Shown piece by piece: positions 1-11,916 of a DNA stretch of 64,000 nt (its first letter is position 1; each line of letters begins with the position of its first letter). The stretch is from Xanthostigma xanthostigma (Eukaryota; Arthropoda; Insecta; Raphidioptera; Raphidiidae): assembly GCA_963575645.1 (NCBI GenBank), contig OY754469.1, positions 44,226,753-44,290,752 of the forward strand, given 5' to 3'. A program made the translations under genes and the position numbers. A model generated the notes under the pieces. It saw only the letters and a program-made list of their open reading frames with translations, searched no databases and was not told the origin of the DNA.

Positions 1-167
1 ACTCGAAAGGTAATTTAAAAGCGAACTATTAACTTTCTAAACAGTGTAGTACACGCTAATTAGGGATTGATTCACTTTGAAAAATTGTTTTAAAAAGCAG
101 ACTAGTTTAGTCAAATTTTGCTCTTAATCGACTTCAATAAAAAGGAACGCGCAATTTTATTTATATT

Positions 168-479
168 TTACACGCTTGTTATTAACTTCACTTGTAAGTT
201 TGTATGTATGTATGTTTGTTTGTAATCCTCGTTTGGACTACAGTAAGTTGTTTATTACTGTAGTATAATATGCCAGCACTGTAACTATAGTGGTTAGCCG
301 TGCGGTCTAAGGCACGGGTCTTTGCTGACGTCAACTCTCGGAATCACGGGTCGTGGGTTCTAATCCCGTCCACGCCGAAATAAAAAATTTGTTTTTTTTC
401 GGCAAATTTTTGACAATAAATCGAACTAAAAAGTGTAAAATAAATATAGTTTAAAAAAAAACTAAAAAACAGGCTTTAC
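168..479 (-). mobile_element. Composite tRNA-like / fold-back repeat, copy 1 (truncated)
   Basis: First of four copies of one family (others at 40421-40955, 44396-44837 and 51951-52522), in the opposite orientation to them. It runs from TTACACGCTT through a stretch of GTAT repeats, a tRNA-like block and the CAAATTTTTGACAATAAATC region to TTTAAAAAAAAACTAAAAAA. The long hairpin arm of the other copies is missing after ACTAAAAAACAGGC, so this copy looks truncated. The superfamily is not recognised. Confidence 0.6.
288..377 (+). repeat. tRNA-Leu-like block inside the composite repeat
   Basis: GGTTAGCCGTGCGGTCTAAG resembles the D-arm and A box of eukaryotic tRNA-Leu, and GGGTTCTAATCCCG resembles a B box and T-arm. 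The spacing implies a long variable arm. No clean 7-base acceptor pairing and no clear anticodon loop are visible. The block recurs in reverse at about 40760-40833 and 52308-52396 inside the same repeat family, so it is a tRNA-derived module of a mobile repeat and not a working tRNA gene. Confidence 0.5.
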
Positions 480-1665
480 TCACGACGGATGTAAAAATTG
501 TAATTAAAAAAGGATTTAATAAAATTTTGAAACCCCCCGACTAAAAGGAGGTAAGTTATGAAAGAAAATCCGTCGAGGGCTGACATTTGCTGCCCTGAAT
601 TAAAAATAAGAAAATATCAATTGAAGACCACAATTATTTACGTACCCACTCGTCGTGGGCGTTTTCAAAATTTTTAATTTTGTTTTTTATTTTATTTTAA
701 ACTTTTTAGAGATTTTTGCGCTAAGAACCATCGCAGATGAATTACAAACCTTTTACAGAAAACTGCATCTGAAATGATCAAACCGTTTTCGAGATAAATG
801 GCTACATTCGAGTGCACTAACAAACAATCTCTCACCCTAGAGGCATATACCTGCTCCGTTCCATCGTGGGTAAAAATAGTATAGCTTTCTTAAGCCGCGA
901 GTTAACTAGCCTCAAAAATAACCTATGACATAAGTGTTGTAAAATATCATAAAACCGTGAATAAAAAAGAAATCAACTAATTAAGTGAAGTAGAAGTGAA
1001 TTATCGCAACAAAAATTCAAACGACACGGTGATTATTTACTTCAAGTGTTTATATTCTCTTTGATTTACATAGGCGTGACGTCATTCGGTGTTTCAGTTA
1101 AAATGGCCGATTGCAGTATTTTACACTTTTATTTTATTAATCTCAATGTTTATATTAACAGTGGAATCCTTTCAACATACATTTTTCTCTAAAAGCATTT
1201 ATTCTTTGATTCTTTTATAGTGTCCTGATATGCCTATTAAACGAATTAGGTTTGTGTCAAAATTAACACATATTTTAATGGATTGTAGATGAAGCCAAAA
1301 CTACTCTTCCTAATTTATGCTTGAGTTTATGTTGTGGTTTGTACTGACAGAGATTAAATTAAAGTTCGGGCTTATGACGGAAATGTAAGTTTATGTGGTG
1401 GAAGTAGAGGTTTATGTGGTGGAGGTGACGAATTTTCCAATGAAATTTCAGGTGTCACAGAATTTGCTTCAAGTTATCATTATATTAAAATCTACCTGGT
1501 ATTACAAAAGTGTAGAAAATAGTTCAAAACAAATAATTTTGCTTTTAATCTTTTTTGTCAAGGATGATTATTAATAACATCATATCTCAAGTAATTTATC
1601 AACGAAACGCTGCATATATATGTTACCTATAGACCTTAAATGTTCAATCTGGTCGCAAATTATTT
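480..1665. other. Intergenic AT-rich stretch, nothing recognised
   Basis: No convincing coding frame, RNA gene or inverted repeat was seen. It holds short A/T runs and a GTGGTGGAAGTAGAGG-like short duplication near 1390-1425. Confidence 0.4.
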
Positions 1666-2290
1666 TTGAAATAAAACTTCTTTAGGCACGCTTGACTTGG
1701 GGAGTAAGCTGGTAAATGCCTGACGAAATCTTTTACGGAAGAGCACCATATCGCGATGCCTGACGAAATCGTTTACGGAATTGCATCATATCGCGATTCC
1801 TGACGAAATCGTTTACGGAAGTGCATCATCGGAGTTGAGAGAGAAAAATAAGTTAGTGATTGCAACAAAGACGGAGCATTAAGTTGAGAGGGAGATATAA
1901 GTTAGTGAGTGCGACAAAGACGGAGCATTAATACAACTATTTGACGTTTAAATTTGAAAATGAAAACAACTATTTTATTGTATATCAAAAATACATTTCC
2001 TCGAATTTTGCTACATTTTGTAACGGGAAATAATGTAGGTTAGTTAATAAATCTTTTTAAATGTATTATAAAATATGCTAATATTTTTGCCTATTAATTA
2101 AGCAAAAATTATATTTTGTAGACATGTGCTACAGAGTGAGGTTATATTGTGTTCGATAAACTTTGAGACGAACCGACTGCATATTATTGTTCGTTTATGA
2201 ATATTTAACATGAACAAATTTGAGGTATTTACGCAGTATTCTTAATAAATATATTTAAAATAATTATAGCAGGAAGAAGTTTTACTTCAA
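1666..2290 (+). mobile_element. Short-TIR MITE with an internal minisatellite, copy 1
   Basis: The ends are inverted: TTGAAATAAAACTTCT on the left and AGAAGTTTTACTTCAA on the right. Almost the whole element recurs in reverse at 13051-13555. Near the left end a unit of about 40-46 bp starting TGCCTGACGAAATC and containing TTTACGGAA is repeated three times (about 1717-1830). The segment GACAAAGACGGAGCATTAA is also duplicated (about 1867-1930). No transposase is present. The superfamily is not assigned. Confidence 0.65.
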
Positions 2291-2761
2291 TATCTAAATT
2301 CCACCCTGTTATCTAGATGTCGCCTTCAACTAAAGTCATGTTTAACGTCCTCCTATAAAACGTCGTCCCACAAAAGTATCGCGCCAGTTGCACGCCATTA
2401 ATTGTTTCACATAAAAAATCAGACAAATTCCCTATTCCGACGTTTTTCGGCCTGCAACATATATTTTGTAAAGTGTATTGTATAAGGTACAGTTATAATT
2501 AGTTAGCAGTCAGGAAAGCCGGCGCAGCGGGGGGAGGAGGAGGAGGAGCAGGCAAGCCTTGACCCCCTGATGACGTTGTACCGTGAACTGATTACGTATA
2601 GCAATTTAACCCGCGGCGAGTCTTGAAATGACAGTTTATCATCAAAATTAACGCGAAGCGTCACTACTCTACATAGACTGCAGAAATATTACACCGCTGT
2701 CGATATACAGCGTGTCAGAAAAAAATAGGAACAGCTGTAGTCTCCCTTCGGACTTGAATTT

Positions 2762-2801
<40 letters not shown>
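2762..2801. repeat. (TAA)n microsatellite
   Basis: About 13 uninterrupted TAA/ATA units, close to the second TAA array that abuts the reverse-transcriptase fragment. Confidence 0.9.
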
Positions 2802-2894
2802 GTATAGTAGTATACTATTGTATATTTTATTTGTCAATGGAAACGTGAAATACATTTATTTGATATGTCATAGTTACATAAAAGCTTAAAATTA

Positions 2895-2912
2895 AATAAT
2901 AATAATAATAAC

Positions 2913-2949
<37 letters not shown>
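2895..2949. repeat. (TAA)n microsatellite, likely retroelement tail
   Basis: About 18 TAA units with one ACA interruption. On the minus strand it lies about 70 bases past the stop codon of the reverse-transcriptase fragment at 3017-3502, the usual place for the simple-repeat 3' tail of a CR1-group non-LTR retrotransposon. Confidence 0.8.
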
Positions 2950-3016
2950 GTTTATTATCCCATGACATCAAAAAATCTGTGTGGAATCGTCATAAAATTA
3001 CAAACTACAATAAAAA

Positions 3017-3502
3017 TTACACATCATTAAAATTAAATGAAAAATATTCTTCAAGTGAGTATATCGTATTCTTTAGCAGTAGTGACATTATTTTATTTTT
3101 GAATACTTTAAAACTTTTAATTTCTCTAGTACACTTAGGCAGATGGTTATAACATTTCATGGCAACAATTTGCTGATTTTTAGCTGATAAGTTCAATCTG
3201 TGCTTAGGTATATTTAAGTAAGTCTTTCTGCGATTATCGTCAAAATTATATAAGTTGGTTTTTATTACATATAATAAAAGATTCATAATATATAAAGAGA
3301 CTACAGTCAATATGTTTAAATTTTTAAATAATATTCTGCAACTGTGTCTACTATCCTTAAAAGACATAGTTCTTATAACTCTTTTTTGAGTAACTAAACC
3401 ATAATTTATTCGGCTAGAGTTGCCCCAACAGAGCAAGCCATATGTAATGACAGACTGTATATACGAGAAATAATACATTTTTAAGATCTGTGCAATGTGC
3501 AT
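3017..3502 (-). mobile_element. Non-LTR retrotransposon reverse-transcriptase C-terminus (5'-truncated)
   Basis: An open frame of 161 codons encodes the far C-terminal part of a reverse transcriptase of the CR1/Daphne-like group. Early residues read YYFSYIQSVITYGLLCWGNS, the usual stretch after the polymerase core. The middle has SCRILFKNLNILTVVSLYI, and the end has KCYNHLPKCTREIKSFKVFK, matching the conserved 'iyN.LP..i......F' pattern. The catalytic YxDD region is absent, so the copy is 5'-truncated and inactive. The ATG is only the first Met in an open frame that continues upstream. A (TAA)n array lies just 3'. I infer a dead-on-arrival insertion. The clade is uncertain. Confidence 0.75.
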
Positions 3503-3702
3503 TGACTTTGTCCCTATTTTTGAAACACAAAATATTTTTCAGAGCGTAGGGCTTACTTAGGGTGTAATTAAGGTATATTCATAATAGATAAACTAAATAA
3601 CATTTACAGAATTTTGGAAAATCCCATGTCCATTGAAATGGAGAACAGGTCAAAAAAAAAAAATATTTTTTACGGTAATCACTTGCATAATATGATGTTT
3701 TA

Positions 3703-4345
3703 CCATTCCAACCCACAAGTGGGGAATGGTACTAGTTTAGGTCAAAAATCACTTTTCAAAAATTTTACAATGTCTTTCCGTTTTGACTTATGAGATCCTC
3801 CGAATCCAAAAAACATATTTTTGGAAAAACTCTATGCGTCTGTTAGTCTGTTTGTTTGTCTGTGAACACGATACAGGTCTAACGGATGAGCGGATTGAAG
3901 GTTGTTTGGTATGCAAATATGAAGAGCCCTATTATTTTTGGGGAAATTCGGCGCATGCGCATTGCGCAGAAGAAATATATGCTAAACGGTATTTTTTATA
4001 TAATAATGGTATACTTAAACGGCTTATTATTCTATTTATTTTTTCAAGAAAGTTTTGTTAAGAACATTTTTTTCTAAATTTTAGTTTCGGAAATATTTTG
4101 AAAATAAAAAAATTCAGCCCCTCTTTTGTTTTATGGATCTGTCAGAAAAATACTAGTTCGGCTTTCTTTGATTAATTTTTTACATGATTTGGAACATATT
4201 ATGTAGGTAACCATGGCAACGAATAGCAAATATCATATTGAACACTAGCGTCACCTCACGAGATATCAGAAATTTTATTTTCTTTATTATAATCAAATGT
4301 CAACATTTTTGAAGTTGGAATGGTCCCGTCGCCCAATCGGCTGGA
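3703..4345 (+). mobile_element. MITE with CCATTCCAAC ends, copy 1
   Basis: One of three copies (reverse at 18895-19569, direct at 50044-50692). It opens with CCATTCCAACCCACAAGTGG and closes with GAAGTTGGAATGG, followed by a conserved CCCGTCGCCCAAT tail, so the TIR is about 10 bp. The inside is AT-rich, with the landmarks GGCGCATGCGCA and CATGGCAACGAATA. Short open frames inside it are not conserved between copies and are not genes. Confidence 0.7.
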
Positions 4346-4593
4346 TTTTTTCTCTTCATCCCATAATTAAAAATCAGGCAATTTTATATAGCAGTCGAAT
4401 TTAACGACAGTCGATATATGCAGTTTAGATCGGTTGTCGTCGTTAGTTACTTGTTGGTATAACAGGGCTGAAGGCACCTCCGGCGGAGGAAGCAGCGACC
4501 GACAAGCCGTCGTTCACAGCCTCGCATTTCTCAGTCCACTACGCGACTCAACCAACCACCAACCGACTGTATATAAATACAAAACCACGAGCT

Positions 4594-4666
4594 AATTCAT
4601 TGTCACAAGTGGTGAGAGCACTAGACTCGCATTCGAGAGGTACTGGGTTCGAATCCCGTCCTAGCA
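4594..4666 (+). repeat. tRNA-like sequence (Ala-CGC-like, degenerate)
   Basis: A perfect B box (GGTTCGAATCC) and a D-arm-like stretch (AGTGGTGAGAGCAC) are present. The anticodon arm folds as CTAGA / TCGAG around CTCGCAT, placing CGC in the anticodon position. The 5' acceptor strand does not pair with the 3' strand CCTAGCA, and no oligo-T terminator follows directly. This is a tRNA pseudogene or SINE head. TATATAAATA sits just upstream at about 4570. Confidence 0.4.
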
Positions 4667-5914
4667 TTTATTTCTCAGACTGGACAAGAAATATTTCATT
4701 ATTATTATGTACGAAGTATTTGATTAGTAACAATTTCCGTAGCTTTTTGGAATAAAAAGAAGCAGTGATAATAATAATAATAATAGTGCGTTTAGCGTCC
4801 GTTTCTCGACTTTATGTCATAACAGACGCCATTCGCACCATTACTATTTTTTTTCTACCACACTTCTCGTTATTTTCTTCAATTTTTAAATTTCAACTTA
4901 ATTAATAGCAATGGGCGAATGAAGGATTTCTTAAGAAATTAGGATAAGGTAGGCAAATTTTGAGCAAACGAGTTTGACAGTGCTCTCACCGCTACAAAAA
5001 AAAAAATAAGCAGTACTTACTTTTTTATAAATTTGCTTTATTCTAAGGTTATATAAATTATATTTTATTGTATACTTATGTATGTACCTACTGACGAATT
5101 TATACCTTTGTATAGGTCAATAATGATAATAAACTATCTATCTATCTATAAAAAGTACTGCTTCTTTTTGATACAAATCCAAATATCATACCAGATCACA
5201 CCTCTACTAGTAGTAGATTGGGGAAAAACATTATTATGTATGTCAATTTTTGAAGAATACAATTTAATTTCGATTTATTGAATGTGCAACTTGAAAACAA
5301 AATCGCGTGCTCTAAAATAATATGCTATTAATTAAATAACTCTATGCATGACTATAAGAATCAAAAACAATTGTCATTATAATATAAAAATTGTGAATTT
5401 ATCTGAAATTACAAAACTATGTCGAAAATAAATGCTATGTCAGGTTAAGAAACCCTGCTATTGGATATGAACATTGACATTCAATTGTTATGACGTTACA
5501 AAGAGTAATAATAAAAAAATAAACATATAAGCATGTCGTGGTATATTAAAATAGCTATATTGTAGACCTGACGTCATAAAAAAATAGGTCGCAGATTTCG
5601 CTTCAACACTTTTCAAGAAAATAGAACGATTTACATAATGTGTTGCTAAACTTTTGCGCTCGAATTGTCAAGAAAGCACCTTTCACAAGCAGACTACAAG
5701 TTCTAGGGTGAGGTTAAAAAAGTATAAATAAATACAGACGAAATCTATTTAAGGTTGTTATGGGAAAGCAATATTATAAAAAGTTTGCTAACAATTTTTT
5801 TACAGAAAACTTACTTTATGTGTGACTTAAAAGTGTGTAATGAGTTTAAAAAAAAATGTGGGCCGTCGTAAGACGCCTGGCAGATGTGAAACATTTAAGT
5901 GTATTTTTATATTT
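4667..5914. other. Intergenic AT-rich stretch
   Basis: Only small repeats are visible: a short ATAATAATAATAAT run near 4770, a (CTAT)n run near 5140, and short A/T tracts. No gene is recognised. Confidence 0.4.
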
Positions 5915-6581
5915 TTGACGTGATAACGTCTTATAAATTGATGAATCACCAATATTATAAATTGATAAAACACCGGCTGCATGTTCGAAAAAGTGTAACG
6001 CGTAACGCATAACGCGTAACGTTCCGCCTGACCCTGTGCGTGCTTTTTGCTAATTTCTCGCTCAATTTAAATCAGATCGGTTTGAAACCAGTCTTAAACG
6101 AAAGAGGAGAACATTTTACATAGATTTCGTATAACAGAATTTGCCTAAACAGTTTTTTTATACAAATTTATATAGAAAAATATTTTATACAAATTTATAT
6201 AGAAAAATAGCTGTATAAATGCAATGTTGTCTAATGCATGGCGCGACGCGGTCGGTTGTCTTTGTTTGCCGTACATGGAAATTAGAAGCAAACGTATGTC
6301 TTGTCTTAACATGAAAACGGCTGCATTTCTAATGTTTAATTCAATTTTTTGACATTAGTATTTTGTGAAATGCAAAGTCTTCTAAGTTAAGTATTGGAAT
6401 AACTAATTATTATTAGAACATAATACTTTGTAAGTTGCAAACGTCACTTTTGACATTTCTTATCATTCCGACACCAAGGATAAGCGGATTGAAACCAAAT
6501 TTTGGGAGGTTTAGGTTATGTATTACGGAATACGTTATCACGTAAAACTATCGTCCGTAAACCGACTTTACAGACAACCAA
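5915..6581 (+). mobile_element. Non-autonomous element 'TTGACGTGATAACG...', copy 1
   Basis: Starts TTGACGTGATAACGTC and ends CAGACAACCAA followed by a T run. A near-identical copy lies at 34231-34920, and a 191-bp internally deleted copy lies in reverse at 61175-61365. The ends are not simple TIRs: the right end carries an inverted CGTTATCACGTAAAAC about 40 bp inside the terminus. The inside has a variable TAACGCG decamer array (about 5997-6025) and a direct duplication of TTTATACAAATTTATATAGA (about 6155-6210). No protein is encoded. The superfamily is not recognised. Confidence 0.75.
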
Positions 6582-6599
6582 TTTTTTTTTTTAATATTG

Positions 6600-7500
6600 A
6601 CGTTTTGACGTGATGACTGAATGGAACGACCAATCACAGAAGAGCATACTACGACCGAGCAGAGAACACGAGAACGCTGATCATAAAAGACGGAAGTTCC
6701 ACACTAGCCGACACACTTACCTGTGAGCAGCCTAGAAGGACACTTCGCCCGCTACCACATCGCCTTTGATAATGTCTACCGCAGTTGTGTACGAAACGTC
6801 AGGTAGAAATACCAATGGACCACGGCATACAAGCCCGAAAACCAAGAAGATTTGAAGTAAAGTCTTCCATAAAATGTCGTTTCAATGCCGCGCCAATTTC
6901 ACGGTTTTACTCCCGACCAAACGCACAATTAGATGTTTCACATTTCTGTCATTTGGTTGTCGCCTTTAACAAAAGCCAAGTTATAATTCAACGCATACAC
7001 AAAGCAAGCGTCAGGCGTTGTCATCTAACGAAATACTAGTAACTAAATTTCGCCCTGTTAACTAGATGTCGTCTTCAACTATAAGTCATGTTTAATCCAA
7101 CGCACACAATCGTAACGTCCTCCTATAAAAGTGTCGCGCCGATTGCACGGTTTTACTGCCAACCAAACGCGCCACTAGATCTTTCACAAAAAAATCAACT
7201 AAATTGTCTATACTCTGTAAATAAAAAAACATATTCTTCATTTGCAGGTACAAGATTGAAGTGAATTGTGCGTGTATCATGATTCATCTCTCTTTTTTGA
7301 ACATCCATCTATCTCAAGTTATTATAACGATAAATGCGTCAGTTCCGGTCGGCGCTCACCTGTCGGTGGGCCGGGCAACTAGTTGGTTCGTTGAAAATCG
7401 ACGCGCGATGTTTTGCCGCGCTTGTCCTCCCACAGGCAGCAGTGAGTCACTGGAGCACAGGAGCTTCATCGATCGTGTGAACCGCGCTCCTATTTAAACA
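6600..7500. other. Diverged internal duplication and GC-richer stretch
   Basis: CACGGTTTTACTCCCGACCA (about 6900) and CACGGTTTTACTGCCAACCA (about 7148) mark two diverged copies of a unit of roughly 240 bp. Related sequence also lies at about 2296-2430 (TAGATGTCGCCTTCAACT). The part from 7340 to 7500 is GC-richer and ends in CTATTTAAACAG, a TATA-like word. I do not recognise a gene here. A repeat such as an LTR fragment is possible. Confidence 0.3.
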
Positions 7501-7606
7501 GACGCCGCTATCCACACAGATTCTACGCGCTTTTCGCGTGCTATAACGGGACACAGCTCAGATCAAAACAAGACCTTTCTTCTTTAAAAAGAAAAAAAAA
7601 CAAACA

Positions 7607-7725
7607 AAGAACGGTCAAGCACGTGTTGTGCACACACATATGATAGGGCTCCTTAGTGTTTGTATGACGTATTTATGGGTCGCAATGGTTGCTTGTCAAA
7701 TATCATACCCTAACCTAGAAATATG
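7607..7725 (+). repeat. Dispersed lepidopteran-type repeat (GTCAAGCACGTG)
   Basis: Paired with 9455-9575. The shared order is CAAGCRCGTGTT, then CCKTAGTGTTYGTATGACG, then TATTTATG and GACAAATATCATACCCTA. This resembles a repeat widespread in moth and butterfly genomes. It is non-coding. Confidence 0.55.
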
Positions 7726-7757
7726 TCTTTGCAATATGTTGATTCTGTTTTGAAGAT

Positions 7758-7781
7758 TATTAATAATAATAATAATAATAG
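7758..7781. repeat. (TAA)n microsatellite
   Basis: Short TAA run. On the minus strand it lies downstream of the retroelement fragment at 7930-8390 and may be its tail. Confidence 0.7.
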
Positions 7782-7929
7782 TATTCTGTATTTGAAAATA
7801 AATAAATTTCTTTACAGGAGAGGAATGTACATGAATAATTCAAAAATAATTACAAAAATAAATACAAAAATATACAAAATAAAGCGTATGTTCTAATAAA
7901 ATTATTCCCATAGATGAAATGCACGTAAT

Positions 7930-8390
7930 TTTAGTGCATTTGTGACATACAAAAAAATATTTTTGACTCTTTCTGGAGCATTAGCTAATAACAATCTTTG
8001 TAAAGAGTTGATATCTGTCGTTTGTGTTGATATAATTTTTGAGAAATACTTTTCTGTATGGCTCATACAGCGGACATTCAAGTAAAAAGTGAAAAATGTT
8101 TTCGTTCATTTTTAGGTTACAATTCATGCATACAGTATTGCAGTCAATTACATATTTTATATTTTTAAAATAAATTGTTATTCTATCTGTACTCGCTAAT
8201 CTTATCTGACTCATTATTCTTATATACTTTAATTCCTTAAGATCTACGAGATATTTTTCAGGCTGGTCGAAGTTTATTTTGATCCTTTTTTATATGTAGC
8301 TGTAGTTTGAATTTTCCATTCTTTCCAAATCATCTTCTCGCAGTTTATTTTTGACAGAATCTATTATTAGTAGCTTTGCTCTTTTTAATT
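7930..8390 (-). pseudogene. Non-LTR retroelement C-terminal fragment with a CxxC...H...C motif
   Basis: An open stretch (7981-8214, with in-frame extension upstream) encodes RLASTDRITIYFKN, then VCMNCNLKMNENIFHFLLEC and PLYEPYR. Two cysteines three residues apart, then His and Cys in a 'HFLLECPxYxxxR' setting, are typical of the short zinc-knuckle-like tail after the reverse transcriptase (or RNase H) of several insect non-LTR retrotransposons. No polymerase motif is present. It is a 5'-truncated remnant. The family is uncertain. Confidence 0.6.
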
Positions 8391-8874
8391 TTACGTAGTT
8401 TTTGAAGATTATTAATTAAAAAGGAATCGAGTATCTATGAGTTATTAATTGCACTAATAAAATTACTTTGTAACCCAGAAATCTGTGTGATATTGTTTAA
8501 TCGATTCAGAATGACTTTGTCTATAAGTATGCATAATATCAGACGAAATAGAGCGAATTTATTTTACACAAAAATTTCAATTTTATAAGAAGGGGGTACC
8601 CGTCTTATTTTTTCCGTTTTTAAAATAACTCAGAAATCTGTGAGATATTGTTTACAAACGACTTAAAACCGAGGTTATTCTTAAAGAAAAGATCGCGCTG
8701 AATCTGTTCCGCTCACTCCCACCTTTGTAGCGTTAGGCGTTTTTAAGTTTTTCTTAAATAATATAAATAAATGCTCATATCTCTGAAACTAAAAATGATA
8801 CAGGGTTGCTCCCCAAGTCAAGCGTGCGTAAAAAAAACTTCAAAAAATTAATTAATATAAGATGGACATTTTCA

Positions 8875-9142
8875 AATAAATAAAATTGTCGACCAATTTT
8901 TCTCAGACCAATATATTGACAAAAAATAAAAAATAACAAATCAATATAACATAAGATGACGTTTCGATCCGGCTTTGGATCTTCTTCAGAAAAATCTTAA
9001 AATATAAAAATTAATTAGTATTAAATTATTAATTATTATCTATAATTACACGAATGATGATATTTGAAAGAATCAAACAAATTAATTATTTTCTGTCAAT
9101 ATATTGGTCTGAGAAAAATTGGTCGACAATTTTATTTATTTG
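8875..9142. mobile_element. Fold-back (Penelope-like terminal) repeat, copy 1
   Basis: The left arm 8875-8932 (AATAAAATTGTCGACCAATT, then CAGACCAATATATTGACA) is the inverse of the right arm 9094-9142. Related fold-backs lie at 37030-37353 and 58919-59460, and single-sided pieces at 28640-28770 and 62341-62460. A hammerhead-like motif sits inside. I infer terminal repeats of a Penelope-like retroelement in inverted arrangement. Confidence 0.5.
8959..8989 (-). ncRNA. Hammerhead-like motif
   Basis: On the minus strand CTGAAGA is followed by one base, a GATCC...GGATC hairpin and CGAAACGTC. This matches the order of a hammerhead core (CUGANGA, helix II, GAAA), but with one extra base before helix II. 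Helix III and the cleavage site are not clear. Activity is inferred only. Confidence 0.3.
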
Positions 9143-9454
9143 TAATCAAAGATTTTAAGATGGAAATTGTATAGATAATTGAAAATCTATTATCTGTTAA
9201 TACTCATAACTGTTATATATGCATAACAGTTTTATGTAACAGCTAAAGTTTCTCTCGTTTAAACTCCAATCGTGCGAGCGGATTGCCTATTCAGGTAAGG
9301 ACTTGAGTCAACAAAGAATGTTTTAAACAAAAGTTGTGAAAAACGATGATTTCTCCAACTTTTATTTGAAACTATTTTCATCTCATTTATAGTCGAGGGC
9401 TGTGAATACGCTTCATAAAATATTAAAATTTATCTTTTTTAAACCGACCTAAAA

Positions 9455-9575
9455 TAAAACCGGCCAAGCGCGTGTTAGGCACATACATGATACAGTTCCG
9501 TAGTGTTCGTATGACGTATTTATGAGCTAATTATTGGCCGTATTCGTTGCTTGACAAATATCATACCCTAGAAAT
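9455..9575 (+). repeat. Dispersed lepidopteran-type repeat (GCCAAGCGCGTG)
   Basis: Second copy of the repeat at 7607-7725, with GCCAAGCGCGTGTTAGGCAC, CCGTAGTGTTCGTATGACG and ATATCATACCCTAG in order. Confidence 0.55.
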
Positions 9576-11403
9576 GGTTATTGATACTGTGGAATTATTA
9601 TTTGCACTATATTAAAATCATTTTTGAACACTCCAAAAACCAAGTCGTTCAAACAAAAATTGAGATGTAGTGACATCGGACGGTTTTGTTTTGAATTTTG
9701 ATGGTGCCGTGGTTCTTGTCTCCGCTATATTAATAGAAATATGACAGTCATAAAAAAGACTGCAAGAAAAGGCCAGCTGAATGTTTTTTTCAGTCTTATT
9801 TTCTCGAGGGGTTTACCGATTTGAATTGTTTCAACTCCGCTGCTTTCAGGAAGATGTTAGAATGTTCCTATATAATTTTTAATTAAATCGGTTTAGTAGT
9901 TAAATACTCGCACAATTATTTTTAATTAAATCGATTCAGTAATTTTATTTTTCAATTTCGTAGTAAATCTCAAGAAAAAAGTCGACTGGCAAAAATAAAT
10001 AAAGATATAATAAAAAATTAAGTATCCTTTAAAACAAGTTTCCAAAAAGAGAAAAATAATAACATTTTTAGATTGCCCCCAATTTAATTACCAAAGCCTT
10101 TTATTTTGTATTAAACTGGCGCCGACTTCAATTATTTGTCTCCTTCTGGCTTATTTGAAGGCATTAATTTTTTTTTTTGTGTGTTCCTAATCCCTTATCT
10201 GCAGAAAACGGCATGTGAAAAGCAGTGATTTTGACGCATAAGCTATAATCTAATATCGTATTTCCGTTTACTGTCAATGTTGGTAGATTACATAGGCTGC
10301 TTCGTTGCATCTGATCAATCAGCGTAAGCGCAGGAATGACGTCAACTGGGGGACCGTACATATTAATTTCAACCTATACTGACAATAACCAAAATGTCTT
10401 TTTTATTAAACTAGGGCTATGTAAATTTTTACTTTAAAAATTCAATTTATTGCAAACAATATTAATATTCTCTGTTTTGATTTCTTTGAAGTTTGTTAAA
10501 TTTAGCTATTCATAATAATAATAATATCAGAATCAAACTAGAGTTTGATCTTTCTCCTGCCCCTGTACATAAGACTTGAGTCTGTACATTATTTTATAAA
10601 ATCACATTTACAAAAAGAAAAAAATTAAAGTTTATAAATAACAACGATTGCTTCGAAATCAATTGACAGGTCCACTTGATGACGCCATCCTCCCACTACG
10701 AAACAAGGCAACTTCTGTAATAATATATTAACTTGAAGGGGTTAAGTCATTTTTGTTAGAGGCAGAAACAGATTAAGTGAAACCGATACTAAAATACTGC
10801 CATACTTACATATTATTTGGATTTTTGGCTTTGAAACTGAAAAAAAAGAAAATCAGGTTATTATTAAAGTAGATAATGTAAAAAAGGGATTTGAAAATTG
10901 TTTCCTCATCCAGCTTAGAGGTGAACTACATATATTTAGAAAGCAAAAATATTTCTCACTGTATTTTATAAAACAAGCCATTTTTTTTTCATACATATTT
11001 TAGTACGGATTATGTTCTCTGTCTTGTAAAGAAAGAAAATTTAAAAAAATGTATTCTGGTTCAAAAAATAGCATTTCACTAAGTTCAAACGTAGAAAATG
11101 TAAAAACTATATTTTTGGTCGTTTGAGCAATCTGTCTATACAATTTTATATTTAGAAAATTTCTTGGGAACAACAGACAATAGATAGAGGGACATTTGCA
11201 CTTAGGTTTAGACTACATAAAAAATAAACAACGAACGAACCAACTAAAAACGAACGATCAAACGAAATGAAAATACTTATAAGTGACATGTGCTCATAAA
11301 TTAAAATAAAATAGAAATATCTTTGTAAATTACATTAATAATATTGAATTTGTATGTTTATGATTTTTTAAAATTGACTTTGGTGTTTTAGGTATATAAA
11401 CAT
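9576..11403. other. Intergenic AT-rich stretch
   Basis: No supported gene. A short ATAATAATAATA run lies near 10515, and the rest is A/T-rich sequence. A 65-codon minus-strand open frame at 10164-10361 has no recognisable feature. Confidence 0.4.
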
Positions 11404-11619
11404 CAGTTACATGAGAGAGGAACTTTATAACTTTATAATATGTTCTTTAACTAATTTATTTTATATTACAGCGCCTTGAAAAAGACTAGTTTTTAGTCGA
11501 AACGTTGGCAAATAAAATGTTTTAAATAAACACACTGCATTAGAAGTCTATTGTTCCCAAGAAATTTTCTAAATGTATTTTTGGCTGTTTTATAATTTAT
11601 TTTCTTGGTTGTAAATCGT
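11404..11619 (+). repeat. Direct repeat unit 1 with hammerhead-like motif
   Basis: Unit of about 215 bp repeated almost exactly at 11700-11916. It runs from CAGTTACATGAGAGAGGAAC to TTTATTTTCTTGGTTGTAA. Inside (11472-11509) CTTGAAAAAGACTAG, a GACTA/TAGTC hairpin and CGAAACGTTGGC follow the same plan as the other hammerhead-like motifs here. The two units and the inverted piece between them look like tandem ends of one retroelement family. Confidence 0.6.
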
Positions 11620-11699
11620 TACAGCCAAGAAAATAAATTATAAATCAACCAAAAATAGTTTCCACATTTTTCTATCAAAGCTGCACTTAGTAAAAAAAT

Positions 11700-11916
11700 C
11701 AGTTACATGAGAGAGGAACTTTATAACTTTATATTATGTTCTTTAACAAATTTATTTTATATTACAGCGCCTTGAAAAAGACTAGATTTTAGTCGAAACG
11801 TTAGCAAATAAAATGTTTTAAATAAACACACTGCATTAGAAGTCTATTGTTCCCAAGAAATTTTCTAAATGTATTTTTGGTTGTTTTATAATTTATTTTC
11901 TTGGTTGTAAGTCGTT
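11700..11916 (+). repeat. Direct repeat unit 2 with hammerhead-like motif
   Basis: Near-identical to 11404-11619. It differs by single bases such as GACTAGATTTTAGTC in place of GACTAGTTTTTAGTC, which shifts one base of the hairpin. Confidence 0.6.

Noticed and set aside
288..377. Functional tRNA-Leu gene
   Set aside because: The acceptor stem does not form, and the block recurs only inside one mobile repeat family.
1714..1830. CRISPR-like array of repeated units
   Set aside because: Only three diverged direct units without spacers in a eukaryotic MITE.
3783..4077. 92- and 63-codon open frames
   Set aside because: They lie inside a MITE and are not preserved in the copies at 18895 and 50044.
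10164..10361. 65-codon minus-strand frame
   Set aside because: No recognisable motif and no supporting context; it ends in Lys/Asn from a T run.
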